NCBI RefSeq assembly: GCF_004355185.1 | Contig: NZ_CP037922.1 | Location: 4,664,902-4,728,901, forward strand | Length of the DNA stretch: 64,000 nucleotides | Source of the DNA: Hymenobacter radiodurans | Lineage (GTDB): Bacteria > Bacteroidota > Bacteroidia > Cytophagales > Hymenobacteraceae | Direction of reading: 5' to 3' | In this document: positions 8,379 to 17,615 of the stretch, in pieces | How positions within the stretch are numbered: position 1 is the stretch's first letter | Layout of the letters: each line of letters begins with the position of its first letter | Position numbers and translations under genes: made by a program | Notes under the pieces: generated by a model | What the model saw: only the letters and a program-made list of their open reading frames with translations | The model's database searches: none | What the model was told of the DNA's origin: nothing

Positions 8379-8717
8379 ATGCAAGATAAAGAAGAAGAAC
8401 GCTCCCTGATTATGGTAGAGCAAAAGCTAGCCAAGGACGGTTTCACCGAAGATTTTCGAGTTGAAGACGGCCGCCTGCGCCCTTTTAGCTCCGAAACCAT
8501 CAGCTACGGTCCCCAGGATGTGACCATCGTAGATTTTTACCGCTTCGAGGGCGAGAGCGACCCCGATGATATGTCTATCCTTTATGCCTTGGAGTGCGCT
8601 GACGGTACACGTGGCACCATTTCCTCCTCCTACGGCCCAACGGGCGACTCAGACAGTCTGGAGTTTCTGAAGCAGGTAGAAGACCTAGGCAAAAACTTGA
8701 AGAAGGATCATAAATAA
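8379..8717 (+). CDS. Hypothetical small acidic protein
   Basis: About 112 residues from ATG 8379 (MQDKEEERSLIMVEQKLA). The middle is rich in beta-type residues (VTIVDFYRFEGESDPDDMSILYALEC) followed by GTRGTISSSYG. It looks like a compact soluble fold, with no signal peptide or known motif. I do not recognise the family; similar small 'phosphoribosylpyrophosphate synthetase-like' hypothetical proteins exist in Bacteroidota, but I cannot assign it. The gene ends just before a very long hairpin shared with the convergent radical SAM gene. Confidence 0.65.
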   Translation: MQDKEEERSLIMVEQKLAKDGFTEDFRVEDGRLRPFSSETISYGPQDVTIVDFYRFEGESDPDDMSILYALECADGTRGTISSSYGPTGDSDSLEFLKQVEDLGKNLKKDHK

Positions 8718-8718
8718 G

Positions 8719-8779
8719 AGCTTCATGCACAAAAAAGCCCCCAGAGGTTCTTCCGGGGGGCTTTTTTGTGCATGAAGCT
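8719..8779. terminator. Bidirectional terminator with an extended 24-bp perfect stem
   Basis: The A6-GCCCCC core is extended outwards by AGCTTCATGCAC and its exact complement, giving about 24 bp of uninterrupted stem around a 12-nt loop. It lies between convergent genes and serves both. The outer arms differ from those of other terminators in the window. Confidence 0.88.
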
Positions 8780-8784
8780 TTTAT

Positions 8785-9806
8785 TCAGCCCCACACGCGC
8801 GTTCCTTCTGTACAGTTGCGACACATGTCAATCTGGTCGCGGCCTTTAAGCAGAGAAGCACGAAACTGCCGATACTTTGGGCCCTGCCATAAGCCGCGGA
8901 AGGTTTGCTGAGATAAATCACCGAGACGATATTCGGCGTCTTTATCGAAGCAACAGGGCACCACCAAGCCATCCCAGGTGATGACGCAGGAGTGCCACAT
9001 CTTCCAGCAATGATTCAGCAGGCGGTTTTTGATGCTCCAGGTGCCGTTTTGGTTATTCTCGTAGCGCGAGTAGTAGTCGATGGTTGGGATAAGGGGCGAG
9101 CCGTTCTGGTAGTCATAGATCTGGGCGGTTTTAAACCATACGTCGTCCACGCCCATTTCCTTGGCCAGTTGCTTGGCATCCTCAATCTGGTGCTCGTTGG
9201 GTTTTACTACCAAAAACTGAAACACCACGCGCGGCGTGTTCGATTTCAGCTCTTTGCGCCAGCGTAGCACATTGCGCGTACCCTCCAGCACCTTATCGAT
9301 TTTGCCCCCACGCGGTACTGCTGATAGGTTTCTTGAGTAGTGCCATCGAGTGAGATAATCAGCCGGTCTAGGCCAGACTCCACGGTACGGCGGGCGTTTT
9401 GGTCGTTGAGGTAATGCGCGTTGGTGCTGGTGGCGGTATAAATACCTTTATCGGCGGCGTATTTCACCAACTCTAGAAAGTGCGGATGCAAGTACGGCTC
9501 ACCTTGGAAATAAAAAATCAGGTACCAGAGCCGCGCCGCTACTTCGTCGATGGTGCGCTTAAACAGCTCGTCGGGCAGCATGCCGGTGGGCCGGGTGAAG
9601 GAGCGCAGCCCACTGGGGCATTCTGGGCAGCGCAGGTTGCAACTGGTCGTTGGCTCAAACGACAGAGCCATCGGCAGCCCCCAGTGTCGTGCCTTGCCGG
9701 TTAGCTTGCTTAGGGCGTAGCTCCCAACCACCTGCGCGGTATTAAGCGCCCGGCGCGGGGTAGTTTTGGAAAGCAGATTGAGTGCGTCGGTGAGCGTAGA
9801 GGCCAT
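8785..9806 (-). CDS. Radical SAM protein with SPASM-type C terminus, one frame break
   Basis: The first part carries the radical SAM motif: TTSCNLRCPECPSGLRSF, with CxxxCxxC binding a 4Fe-4S cluster that cleaves SAM. It continues through LWYLIFYFQGEPYLHP and DRLIISLDGTTQETYQQYRVGG. The C terminus has a SPASM-like cysteine set (CVITWDGLVVPCCFDKD; MCRNCTEG) for extra clusters. The frame breaks at 9305-9309, a C5 run in TTTTGCCCCCA. A sixth C restores YRVGGKIDKVLEGTRNVLRW. I start at ATG 9806 (MASTLTDALNLL). Such proteins modify peptides or complex metabolites; the substrate is unknown and no peptide precursor is obvious nearby. Confidence 0.85.
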
Positions 9807-9876
9807 GGTGCGGGCAAAGGTCGGCAATGCCGGAACAAAAAAGCCCCCTAAAGTTTCGACAGCGCTTCTGAGGCAC

Positions 9877-9914
9877 AAAAAAGCCCCCATACATGTCGTG
9901 TGGGGGCTTTCTTG
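9877..9914 (-). terminator. Terminator downstream of the CHRD lipoprotein cluster
   Basis: A6-GCCCCC pairs with GGGGGC-TTT around a short loop, 16 bp beyond the stop of the last CHRD gene. A second unpaired copy of A6-GCCCCC lies just beyond, near 9836-9848. Confidence 0.75.
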
Positions 9915-9929
9915 ACAACTTACAGGTAT

Positions 9930-10390
9930 CTATTTCACTTTAATATCTCCTCTTATTTCGCCGCCGGGGAAAGCGGCGCTATGCAGGTTGGCGTAGAAAC
10001 CGTTGTTGAGCAATAGGGCTTCGTCGGCTTCCGTGAAGGTGGCGGTTGCCGTGATGGGGAAGTCAGTTGGGGGAAGGGGTGAATTACGGGGCCATTCGTG
10101 CCGGGCGCGCCGCGGTGCAGGTGTCCGGCTTGCGGGGTCAGGCCGGTGTAGGTTACCGTGTAGGTGAGTACGTTGGTGTCTTTGTTGTACACTCCCGAAA
10201 AAGTGCCCGTAGCGGCTGAGGGAGTTGGTGGCACCTCTTGGCTGCCATTGAGCACCGCCGTCAATACCACATTGGGGTTTGGAGCGGGCTGAATAATCTT
10301 GCGCAACTCATCCAAATTGACTTGGTCGCAGGACGAAAACGCCACCAGGCCAAAGGCCAGGAGGAAACCGGAAGTGAGTTTTTTAAGCAT
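9930..10390 (-). CDS. CHRD-domain lipoprotein (first paralogue), one frame break
   Basis: Starts MLKKLTSGFLLAFGLVAFSSCDQ, a lipoprotein signal with Cys in the lipobox, so it should be exported and lipid-anchored. One CHRD domain follows (GSQEVPPTPSAATGTFSG; NVLTYTVTYTGL; HLHRGAPGTNGPV), a beta-rich fold named after chordin with no known enzymatic role. The reading frame breaks near 10056-10073, in runs of four and five G. Adding one base gives TSPITATATFTEADEALLLNNGFY, the expected domain end, and a stop at 9930. It belongs to a cluster of four similar domains between 9.9 and 11.9 kb. Confidence 0.82.
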
Positions 10391-10551
10391 TGGTTAGGTA
10401 GTAAAGAGTGAGTTATAGAAAAGAAGAAAAGTTGGGCCCGCTAACGCGGAAATCTGAACCGTAAACACCTTCGTAGAACGTACGACAAAGCGGCAAATTC
10501 GGTTCATAACGATTTAGTCCTCTTGCGTTTATAACTAAAATACAATCTATC

Positions 10552-11411
10552 TTAGAGTGGCACAACTGCCCCCCTAACCTCTCCATTCGGAAACTCAGCG
10601 CTATGCACGTCTATATAAGTGTCACCGGAGAGCAATGCCGCTTCGTCAGCTTCCAGAATGCTCGCCTTGCCTTCAAAGGGCAAGAAACCACTATTTGAAG
10701 GCAACGTCGCTATAATGGGCCCATTCGTGCCCGGCGCGGCGCGGTGCAAATGCACCACTGGTGATGAAGATGGTAAACTAATAAGTGACCAGTAGGTGAG
10801 CACATTGGTGTCCTTATCATATAATGCATTGATAATGCCCGCACGAGCAGAAGAAGTGGGCGGCACTACCTGACTACCATTTACCTGGGCTGTCAGAGCT
10901 ACTTGAGGGCCCGGAACGGGAACAGGAGTGGACGGCTGCCTTATAATAGCCCCCGAGTTAGGGCAGCGAGCCGCTGCCCCGCGTCGACCAGCGACTCGCC
11001 GTCCACATACATATTCCCCGCCAATAGCAGAGCCTCGTCAGCTTCGGATAACGTGACGGTCCCATTGCGGGCGGGCAAGGCATAGGCAATAGGCCCATTC
11101 GTTCCTGGCGCGCCCCGGTGCAGGTGCACTTCATCTGCGGTTACAGAATTAAATACACTGCTATTGAATGCTACCACATAAGTCAGGACGTTAGTCTGCT
11201 GGTCATAGGTGCCCGTAAAAGAAGCTAAGCCGCTGCTGGGAAACAGAGGCCTCGGCACTAGTTGGTCGTTCGTGAGTCTCGCGGACAGAGATATTTCGGG
11301 AGGACTAGGCGGCGCCTTTTTGCGCAGGTCATCTATATCAAATTGGTCACAGGCAGCCGTAATGCCCAGACTCAGGAGTAAGAGAAAACCGGAAGTGAGT
11401 TTTTGTAGCAT
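10552..11411 (-). CDS. Two-domain CHRD lipoprotein (second paralogue), one frame break
   Basis: Starts MLQKLTSGFLLLLSLGITAACDQ, a lipoprotein signal almost identical to its neighbours. The first CHRD domain runs to GNMYVDGESLVDAG. The frame then stops near 10941, and a second CHRD domain without any start or signal follows (GSQVVPPTSSARAG; HLHRAAPGTNGPI; VHSAEFPNGEVRGAV) to 10552. Adding one base in the C5 run at 10950-10954 fuses the two in frame through a Pro-rich linker (RQPSTPVPVPGPQ). I therefore read it as one protein of about 286 residues with two CHRD modules. The break is again at the GGGGGGC motif. Confidence 0.75.
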
Positions 11412-11480
11412 GATTGGGGAGCATGAAGTGAGCGTGTATCACTTTAGTATCCTTGCGGCTGGGCTATAGCAGAGCCTGCT

Positions 11481-11945
11481 TTATTGCCGCCTGACAGGCC
11501 CTCGAAGTTCGCCCTGAGGAAAAATTGGCGTATGCACATCCACATACATTCCGTTGTTGAGCAGCAACACCTCATCCTCTTCGGAAAGGGTAACGGTAGC
11601 TCCCACAGGGTGTGTGAGCGAAGGAAAGGAGAAAACGATGGGCCCATTCGTTCCTGGCTGCCCCCGGTGCAGGTGAGCCGATAGTACAGGCTCCACAGAG
11701 TAACCAATAGTAGAAACCAATACATTGGTTTGTGGGTCGTAGAGCCCTGCGTAAGTCCCAATAGCCCGCGACGGGGGGCCATTTACTACTTGGCGAGCGT
11801 CCATATTAGGGGAGGTCAAGGCTATCTTGGGCCGGGGGGCAGGCTGTCCATTCCCTCGCCAGTCTTCTAGGCCGAACTGGTCGCAGGCGGAAAACGCTAC
11901 GGAGCCTAATGCCAAGAGGCAACAGCCGGTAAGTTTGTTTAGCAT
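11481..11945 (-). CDS. CHRD-domain lipoprotein (third paralogue), intact
   Basis: A 154-residue intact copy. Signal MLNKLTGCCLLALGSVAFSACDQ with lipobox Cys, then a CHRD domain: RQVVNGPPSRAIGTYAGLYD, NVLVSTIGYS, SAHLHRGQPGTNGPIVFSFP and GMYVDVHTPIFPQGELRGPV at the end. The first gene of the minus-strand cluster. Sequence identity is strongest in the signal and the HLHRG.PGTNGPI block, so the cluster arose by tandem duplication. The function of bacterial CHRD proteins is unknown. Confidence 0.88.
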   Translation of the reverse strand: MLNKLTGCCLLALGSVAFSACDQFGLEDWRGNGQPAPRPKIALTSPNMDARQVVNGPPSRAIGTYAGLYDPQTNVLVSTIGYSVEPVLSAHLHRGQPGTNGPIVFSFPSLTHPVGATVTLSEEDEVLLLNNGMYVDVHTPIFPQGELRGPVRRQ

Positions 11946-12181
11946 AGATTCGGAATTGTAGAGTGGGAGATAAAACCGGCCATGACCTGCCCGTTGAGCT
12001 GGTGATTGACAGTATTAAAGCGCTATATGAATATAAGGAAAAGACTTTGGAATATTTCCATAACTAGCTGGAATTCTGATTGTTGAGCTGAGATAAAAGT
12101 GTATCATAGTGATTTTATACAAGCACTATAAACCTCACTCTGCCTCTACCGTTAACTAGTATCTAACTCTGATCTGCTACT

Positions 12182-12544
12182 ATGAAAATTCCAGTTGAAA
12201 AAGGCCAGGAAAAGGGCTTCTTGCCCGATGGCCGCCATACAGTTGAGATTACTGATATTCAAGAAGGCACCAGTGAGCACCAGAATGTGCCATTCTTCGC
12301 GGCGCGCATGGAAAACGAAGACGGCTTCGTGACCCAACGGTTCTATACTTCGGCGGCAGCCATGCCCATTCTGCTTTCCCTGTACTCCGCCGTTGGCATA
12401 CATGCCGAAGCCGGCAAAGACCTCGACACAAAGCAGTTGTTGGGCAAGAAGCTTTCCATTGAGGTAAGCGACCATAGCTACTCGGAGCCAGCTTCCGGCG
12501 CTGAGCGCACGATTAAGCAAGCTACCGGCTTCCGGGCAGCCTAG
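12182..12544 (+). CDS. Hypothetical soluble protein
   Basis: 120 residues, start MKIPVEKGQEKGFLPDGRHTVEITDIQEG. The pattern of short beta strands (HTVEITDI, VPFFAARMEN, GFVTQRFYTS) and a late helix resembles OB-fold-like or phage-type DUF669 proteins, but the match is by impression only. No signal peptide. The stop codon lies inside the long hairpin that separates it from the convergent thioredoxin-fold gene. The 200 bp upstream are AT-rich and may hold the promoter. Confidence 0.65.
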   Translation: MKIPVEKGQEKGFLPDGRHTVEITDIQEGTSEHQNVPFFAARMENEDGFVTQRFYTSAAAMPILLSLYSAVGIHAEAGKDLDTKQLLGKKLSIEVSDHSYSEPASGAERTIKQATGFRAA

Positions 12545-12614
12545 CTCACGGCCCTAAAGCAAAAAAGCCCCCAGAGTTAGTCTGGGGGGCTTTTTTGCTT
12601 TAGGGCCGTGAGCT
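12543..12614. terminator. Bidirectional terminator with a stem of about 33 bp
   Basis: Left arm AGCTCACGGCCCTAAAGC-A6-GCCCCCAGA pairs with its complement on the right, with one extra G on the right arm and a 5-nt loop (GTTAG). The stop codons of both convergent genes sit at the ends of the arms. This is the longest hairpin in the window apart from the palindrome at 26.3 kb. Confidence 0.9.
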
Positions 12615-14092
12615 TATTTATCGGTTGCTACGGGCAAGGCGCTGGTGTACGTGGAGGCTTTGCCAAATGACTCTTTTATCTCGTCGATTGCCGCGTGACT
12701 GCTTAGGCGTTTGGGCTTGGTATTGAGGAAGGAGCCATCTTCAGCCAACAGAAAATACGAGGGCACCTCTTGCAAAGCGTAGGCCCGAGCCAGCGCTGAG
12801 CGCAAGCCGCCCGCCGCCCGCACATGTACGCCCGGCAGCTTCTTGCTTACTACCAGTTGCTTCCAGGCGGGGTCATTGTCATCGAGGGCAATATTGAGAA
12901 ACACAATATTTTTGCCTTCGAATTTCCTCGCTAAATCCTGAGCATACGGCAGGTCGCGCAAGCTCAGACCGCTGGTCGTGCGCCAGAAGTTCAGGTACAC
13001 TAGCTTACCGGCAAAATCACGCAACGACACCGTGTCGCCTTTTACTGTCACGAGCTTGAAGTCGGGAGCCGGCGCACCAATAGCGAAGGCTTTGTGGGTT
13101 TCAAAATCGCGCTGTAGCAGCGGAAAAAACTCATTTTTGGGATCTACGCTGCGAAAGTCAGCTAGCATCGCAGCCGACTGTTTCACGTGCCCGAAACGGA
13201 ACGACTCCTGCAGAACACGACCCATAACCAAGGGCTTTACCGGACCCGTCAGTTGCTTCTTGGCCAACTCGTAGCACACCCAGTAAAAGTCGGGGTCGGT
13301 GCGCTGATGGTTGGCCGCTACTGCGGTATGATGAATGTAATTCAGCAAAAACTCCTGATGTTGCTCGCTTTGGGCAGCGCTGGGGTTGTTGATGAGCTTC
13401 GCGTCGTTGAGGAAGCCATAATACTCAGGCGTCATTTTCAGGCGGCCTTCTGTGGCTACCACCTGCTCGCGCAGATCCTGAAACGTGAGGCGGTCGTTGG
13501 CATAACTATAATCGATTTCGGCCTGTGCATATGCCTTGAAAGCGGCCGATATCTGATTGTCCTGTGCGTAGCCGTCCAAAAATTTCTGCTCGGCTTTGCG
13601 GCGGTAATCCAGAAAAGACAGAAAGCCAGGCTCGTAAAGCATGATGTTATCGGGCAGGACCTGAAAGCCATCATTTTCAATAAACTGCTCATCCAGTTCT
13701 ACCAGATAGCTGCTGGCAGCGGAGCCAGGGCCCTTAAACTTGATGCTAGAAGCTAGGTCATTGCTTTTGAAACGCACTTCAATTGCGTTGCCAGGCTCCA
13801 GAAACAAATCAGCTACATCATCGCCGTACACGAGGTCGGCGCGGGTAGGACCAGGCACCGCCACGGCCAGCCGAAACTCCCCTTTGCTATCGAGGCGCGC
13901 GTAGGTAATGTGCTCTTTCGCGTCGAGCGGATGCTCGCGAAAAGAAACAGCAATAGTATCCGTCTTATGGTTGCTCACCTTCCCGGTCAGCACCACAGTG
14001 CCCTGTGCCCGACTCACAGCGGGCGCCAACAGCGCAACAGTCAGTAGACCAATAAGAAAACGGAGAGGCGATTTTTTCGAAGCAGAATTCAT
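12614..14092 (-). CDS. Exported TlpA-like thioredoxin-fold protein lacking the CXXC motif
   Basis: About 492 residues from ATG 14092. An N-terminal signal peptide (LRFLIGLLTVALLAPAVSRAQG) is followed by a DUF4369-like beta domain, a helical middle, and a C-terminal AhpC/TlpA thioredoxin fold (IGAPAPDFKLVTVKGDTVSLRDFAGKLVYLNFW). Where TlpA proteins have W-C-x-x-C, this one reads NFWRTTSGLSLRDLP, so both redox cysteines are gone. It should be unable to act as a thiol reductase and may be a structural or binding relative. The cis-Pro region (QEVPSYFLL) is retained. Confidence 0.85.
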   Translation of the reverse strand: MNSASKKSPLRFLIGLLTVALLAPAVSRAQGTVVLTGKVSNHKTDTIAVSFREHPLDAKEHITYARLDSKGEFRLAVAVPGPTRADLVYGDDVADLFLEPGNAIEVRFKSNDLASSIKFKGPGSAASSYLVELDEQFIENDGFQVLPDNIMLYEPGFLSFLDYRRKAEQKFLDGYAQDNQISAAFKAYAQAEIDYSYANDRLTFQDLREQVVATEGRLKMTPEYYGFLNDAKLINNPSAAQSEQHQEFLLNYIHHTAVAANHQRTDPDFYWVCYELAKKQLTGPVKPLVMGRVLQESFRFGHVKQSAAMLADFRSVDPKNEFFPLLQRDFETHKAFAIGAPAPDFKLVTVKGDTVSLRDFAGKLVYLNFWRTTSGLSLRDLPYAQDLARKFEGKNIVFLNIALDDNDPAWKQLVVSKKLPGVHVRAAGGLRSALARAYALQEVPSYFLLAEDGSFLNTKPKRLSSHAAIDEIKESFGKASTYTSALPVATDK

Positions 14093-14405
14093 GCAGTAGG
14101 CAATCGACAGCACGGAGGATCCGTGGTGAATACTTAGCTAAATACTAATAACTGGTTGATCGGATCAATTCAGTATATTCTCGTTATAAGACAATTCTTA
14201 CCCCGAAGATAAGGCATAAAAACCTATAAAGTGCAATATTGCGAATCACTTTTTCGTAACTTCTTGTTAGGGTATGAGTTCGAAATTGGGAAGCTGAGTG
14301 GCGTAAAAGCTCTCTTGGCAGCTGAAAAAGGGTGAAAAATGTATTTTACCGGAATAGAAGCAGCGATTCACTACTTGTTACCAGCTATAAACATGCCTAA
14401 ATTTT
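14093..14405. other. Intergenic region without a gene
   Basis: About 310 bp of AT-rich DNA between the thioredoxin-fold gene and radA, both on the minus strand. I see no convincing coding frame, RNA gene or strong hairpin. It presumably holds the promoter of the thioredoxin-fold gene. Confidence 0.6.
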
Positions 14406-15791
14406 TTACCCAAACAGTCCCGTTAATACTTCATCTAGCCTCCCAACCGGGTGTACCCGAATACCAAAGCGCCCTAAGTCCAAACCTCGAGCATTAAACT
14501 GCGAAATGTACATTTCCTGAAAGCCGAGTTTTTCGGACTCCGACAAACGCTGATCGAGACGGCTGACGGCACGTATTTCGCCGCTCAATCCTACCTCAGC
14601 CGCCAAGCAGGTTTCGCCGCTGAGCGGTATGTCATTGAGGGAAGAAACGACAGCAGCGCACACGGCCAGATCGAGGGCTGGGTCTTCTAAACGCAACCCA
14701 CCGGCAATGTTTAGAAACACGTCGTGCTGCCCCAGGCGGAGGCCGCTCCGCTTTTCGAGTACGGCCAGCAGCATCTGTAGCCGCTTGGAGTCGAAGCCGG
14801 TACTACTGCGCTGGGGCGTGCCATACGTAGCGGGGCTCACCAGGGCCTGCACTTCCACTAGCAAGGGCCGGTTCCCCTCCAGTGTAGCCCCGATGGCAAT
14901 GCCACTGAGTGTTTCGGTGCGCTGGCTAAGCAGAATTTCCGAAGGGTTGGATACCTGGCGCAAACCAGCGCCCTGCATCTCATAAATACCCAGCTCAGAA
15001 GTAGACCCAAACCGATTTTTGATGGTGCGCAGAATCCGGTAGCTCAGATGCCGGTCGCCTTCGAACTGCAACACGGTATCGACCATATGCTCCAGAATCT
15101 TGGGGCCGGCAATGGAACCGTCTTTGGTGATATGGCCAATGAGCAGTACGGGCACGCCGGTTTCCTTGGCGTACTTAAGCAGTTCGGCGGTGCACTCCCG
15201 CACTTGCGACACCGAGCCGGCTCCTGACTCCACCAAGCCCGATTGCAGGGTCTGGATAGAATCGACTACCACCACATTGGGCTGTAGCTGGTCGATTTGG
15301 CGGAAGATATTTTGAGTATTGGTTTCGGTGAGGATGTAGCAGCCGGGATGCTGGTCGCCGAGGCGCTCCGCCCGCATCTTGATTTGCTGCTCACTTTCCT
15401 CCCCCGAGATATACAGCACCTTGAGCTGCCGTAAGCTCATGGCAATCTGGAGCATAAGCGTGCTTTTGCCAATGCCCGGCTCGCCACCGATAAGCACCAG
15501 GGAGCCGGGCACGAGGCCACCCCCGAGCACGCGGTTTAGCTCGCCGTCGTGCGTGTCGATACGGGCTTCCTCCTCGTAGTGAATCTCGCCGATGGGGCGG
15601 GGCTTGGCGCTGGTTTTGGCGCCGGGTGAAGCTGTAGGCGGCTTCCAGGAGCCGGTAGACTGGTTATTTTCTTTTTCGACTACTTCCTCCACGTAGGTAT
15701 TCCACTCCCCACACGATGGGCAGCGGCCAATCCATTTGGCTGACTGAGCACCACACTTTTGACAGAAATAAAGGGTCTTGATTTTGGCCAT
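14406..15791 (-). CDS. radA: DNA repair protein RadA
   Basis: A 461-residue RecA-like ATPase that processes recombination intermediates and branch migration. Zinc finger CQKCGAQSAKWIGRCPSCGEW at residues 10-30, Walker A GGEPGIGKST, Walker B VVVDSIQTL, the RadA signature KNRFGSTSELGIYEM, and a C-terminal Lon-protease-like domain (ALDLAVCAAVVSSLND). I start at ATG 15791 (MAKIKTLYFC) rather than further upstream, as the family begins with this zinc finger. Length and motifs are standard. Confidence 0.96.
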   Translation of the reverse strand: MAKIKTLYFCQKCGAQSAKWIGRCPSCGEWNTYVEEVVEKENNQSTGSWKPPTASPGAKTSAKPRPIGEIHYEEEARIDTHDGELNRVLGGGLVPGSLVLIGGEPGIGKSTLMLQIAMSLRQLKVLYISGEESEQQIKMRAERLGDQHPGCYILTETNTQNIFRQIDQLQPNVVVVDSIQTLQSGLVESGAGSVSQVRECTAELLKYAKETGVPVLLIGHITKDGSIAGPKILEHMVDTVLQFEGDRHLSYRILRTIKNRFGSTSELGIYEMQGAGLRQVSNPSEILLSQRTETLSGIAIGATLEGNRPLLVEVQALVSPATYGTPQRSSTGFDSKRLQMLLAVLEKRSGLRLGQHDVFLNIAGGLRLEDPALDLAVCAAVVSSLNDIPLSGETCLAAEVGLSGEIRAVSRLDQRLSESEKLGFQEMYISQFNARGLDLGRFGIRVHPVGRLDEVLTGLFG

Positions 15792-16066
15792 GAATTGGTT
15801 CGGATGAACGTATAGAATGCTCAGCGGGAAGGAAAAGTTTGGCAAGATCGAGATTTGCCGGTGCTCACTGGTTCGGGACGTCGACGGCGGTGAGTATTCG
15901 TTGCATTAGGTTAGCCGAAAGTGAATTTGGCTTACCTTGCTTAAGGTCTTTAAGTGCTTGGATTACGGAAAAAGCCCCCCAATCTGCTGCCAGATGAGCT
16001 AGCCAAACTCAGGTGCAGTGCTGCTTGTTATGTATCGATTTATTTCCCCTTAGCTATCTCTGTTGT

Positions 16067-17455
16067 ATGGTTAGCCTTGCCCCTACCGATCTAGCCGTTA
16101 TTCCGGCATTCGCCGATTTGCCCCCCGAAACCATCGATTGGCTCCTTGCTCACGGGGAGCGGCGCGAATACGCGGCCGAAGAGATTATCTTCAAACCCGG
16201 CGACCCGGCTGAGTATATGATGGCCTTACTACAAGGCGAACTTCAGTTTTTTGCGGTGCGCAATGGCAATCGGGAGCCTATTTTTCGGATAAGTGCGGGG
16301 CAAGTGAGTGGCGTGCTGCCGTATTCGCGGTTGCGCGTTGTGAATGGCTATAGCATCGCGACCATGCCTACCGTTACGTTCGTGCTGCACCGCGACCTGT
16401 TTCCGGAGCTGGAGCGAACAAGCCCGGAACTGACGCAGCGTTTGGTGGCCTTGATGAGCGACCGGGCCCGTGATGAGGCTCGCGGGCAAGAACGCGACGA
16501 CAAGCTGCGCGCCCTCGGTAAGCTGTCGGCGGGATTAGCGCATGAGCTGAATAATCCGGCGGCGGCCATTGCCCGCGCCTCGCAAGCCTTGCAGGAATTG
16601 AACCTGGCTAAGCCCTCGCAGCTGCTGGATTTGCTTCAGCATTGCCCTACTCCGGAAGCGCTGAAAGCGTTGACGCTATTAGCTACGGAAATAACTGCCA
16701 ATGAGAAGTCTATGTCGGCGCTGGAGTGCGCTGATTACGAGGACGATCTAGCCGATTGGCTCGAAGACCAAGGAGTAGCCGATGGCTACCGCCTCGCGGC
16801 CGGGCTGCTGGAGGCCGGAGTGACCAAGGATATACTTGCTCCCGTAGCCGCCAACTTGCCCAAGCCCGCGCTGCCGGCTGCTTTTGCTTGGCTGGAAGGC
16901 CAACTCACCACCCAACGTTTAATCCGAGATGTGCAGGAGGCCGGCGGCCGGATCAGCACTTTGGTAGCCAGCGTAAAGACCTACTCGCACATGGACCGCG
17001 CCACCGACCGCGCGCCCCTCGATATTCACAGCGGTCTGGAAAGCACCCTTACCATGCTGGGCCATCAGCTCCGCGACAAAAAGATTCAGCTGACTCGCGA
17101 TTTTGCCCCTCAGCTTCCGTTGGTACGGGGTCAGGTCAGTAGCCTGAACCAGGTATGGACCAACCTGCTCGATAATGCCATCGATGCTGTGGCTGTGGGC
17201 GGCGAGATTACGGTGCGCACCCATTTGCAGAGTGGCTTTGTGCGCGTTGCCATCATCGACAACGGTACGGGTATCGCGCCGGATGTGCTGAATCATATTT
17301 TTGAGCCCTTCTTCACTACAAAGGAAGCCGGTGCCGGCTCCGGCCTGGGCCTCGATATCGCTCAGCGTATTGTACGAAGCCATAATGGGCGTCTGGAGGT
17401 GAACTCAGTACCTGGGCACACGGAGTTTAGCGTGTGGCTTCCAGCGCTCACGTAA
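16067..17455 (+). CDS. Sensor histidine kinase with N-terminal cyclic-nucleotide-binding-like domain
   Basis: About 462 residues and no membrane segment. Residues 10-125 form a cNMP-binding-like barrel (FADLPPETIDWLLAHGERREY; EEIIFKPGDPAEYMMALLQGEL). A histidine kinase core follows: H-box LSAGLAHELNNPAAAIARA with the phospho-accepting His near 159, N-box NQVWTNLLDNAIDAV, G1 IIDNGTGIAPD and G2 GAGSGLGLDIA. It is a cytoplasmic sensor. The next gene carries a receiver domain and is the likely partner. The preferred start is ATG 16067; upstream in-frame codons look non-coding. Confidence 0.9.
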   Translation: MVSLAPTDLAVIPAFADLPPETIDWLLAHGERREYAAEEIIFKPGDPAEYMMALLQGELQFFAVRNGNREPIFRISAGQVSGVLPYSRLRVVNGYSIATMPTVTFVLHRDLFPELERTSPELTQRLVALMSDRARDEARGQERDDKLRALGKLSAGLAHELNNPAAAIARASQALQELNLAKPSQLLDLLQHCPTPEALKALTLLATEITANEKSMSALECADYEDDLADWLEDQGVADGYRLAAGLLEAGVTKDILAPVAANLPKPALPAAFAWLEGQLTTQRLIRDVQEAGGRISTLVASVKTYSHMDRATDRAPLDIHSGLESTLTMLGHQLRDKKIQLTRDFAPQLPLVRGQVSSLNQVWTNLLDNAIDAVAVGGEITVRTHLQSGFVRVAIIDNGTGIAPDVLNHIFEPFFTTKEAGAGSGLGLDIAQRIVRSHNGRLEVNSVPGHTEFSVWLPALT

Positions 17456-17456
17456 G

Positions 17457-17512
17457 GCTGGGGGCTTTTTCTAATAAGGCCGAGAGTAGTTGAAGTAAAA
17501 AAGCCCCCCAGC
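17457..17512. repeat. Inverted pair of the GCCCCCC motif after the kinase gene
   Basis: GCTGGGGGCTTTTT is followed 26 nt later by its complement with one extra C. The T run is inside the stem, so this is not a standard terminator. A weak 5-bp stem just upstream could make the first half a poor terminator for the kinase gene. Confidence 0.5.
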
Positions 17513-17519
17513 CCGTCTG

Positions 17520-17527
17520 TACCTTTG
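17520..17527 (+). promoter_or_regulatory. Bacteroidota -7 promoter box before the fused receiver gene
   Basis: TACCTTTG is a perfect TAnnTTTG element about 90 bp upstream of the ATG at 17616. It would give the fused gene its own promoter apart from the kinase. Confidence 0.45.
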
Positions 17528-17615
17528 CATGGATACGATTGACCATCAGGCAAAGCGCAGCATGACATCCTACCTAATCTATTAGCGCATAGTTTACCAA
17601 GCACCTATCACTGCT

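Noticed and set aside
10552..10866. A separate small CHRD gene starting with GTG
   Set aside because: It lacks a signal peptide, and adding one base at the 10950 C5 run joins it in frame to the upstream CHRD domain.
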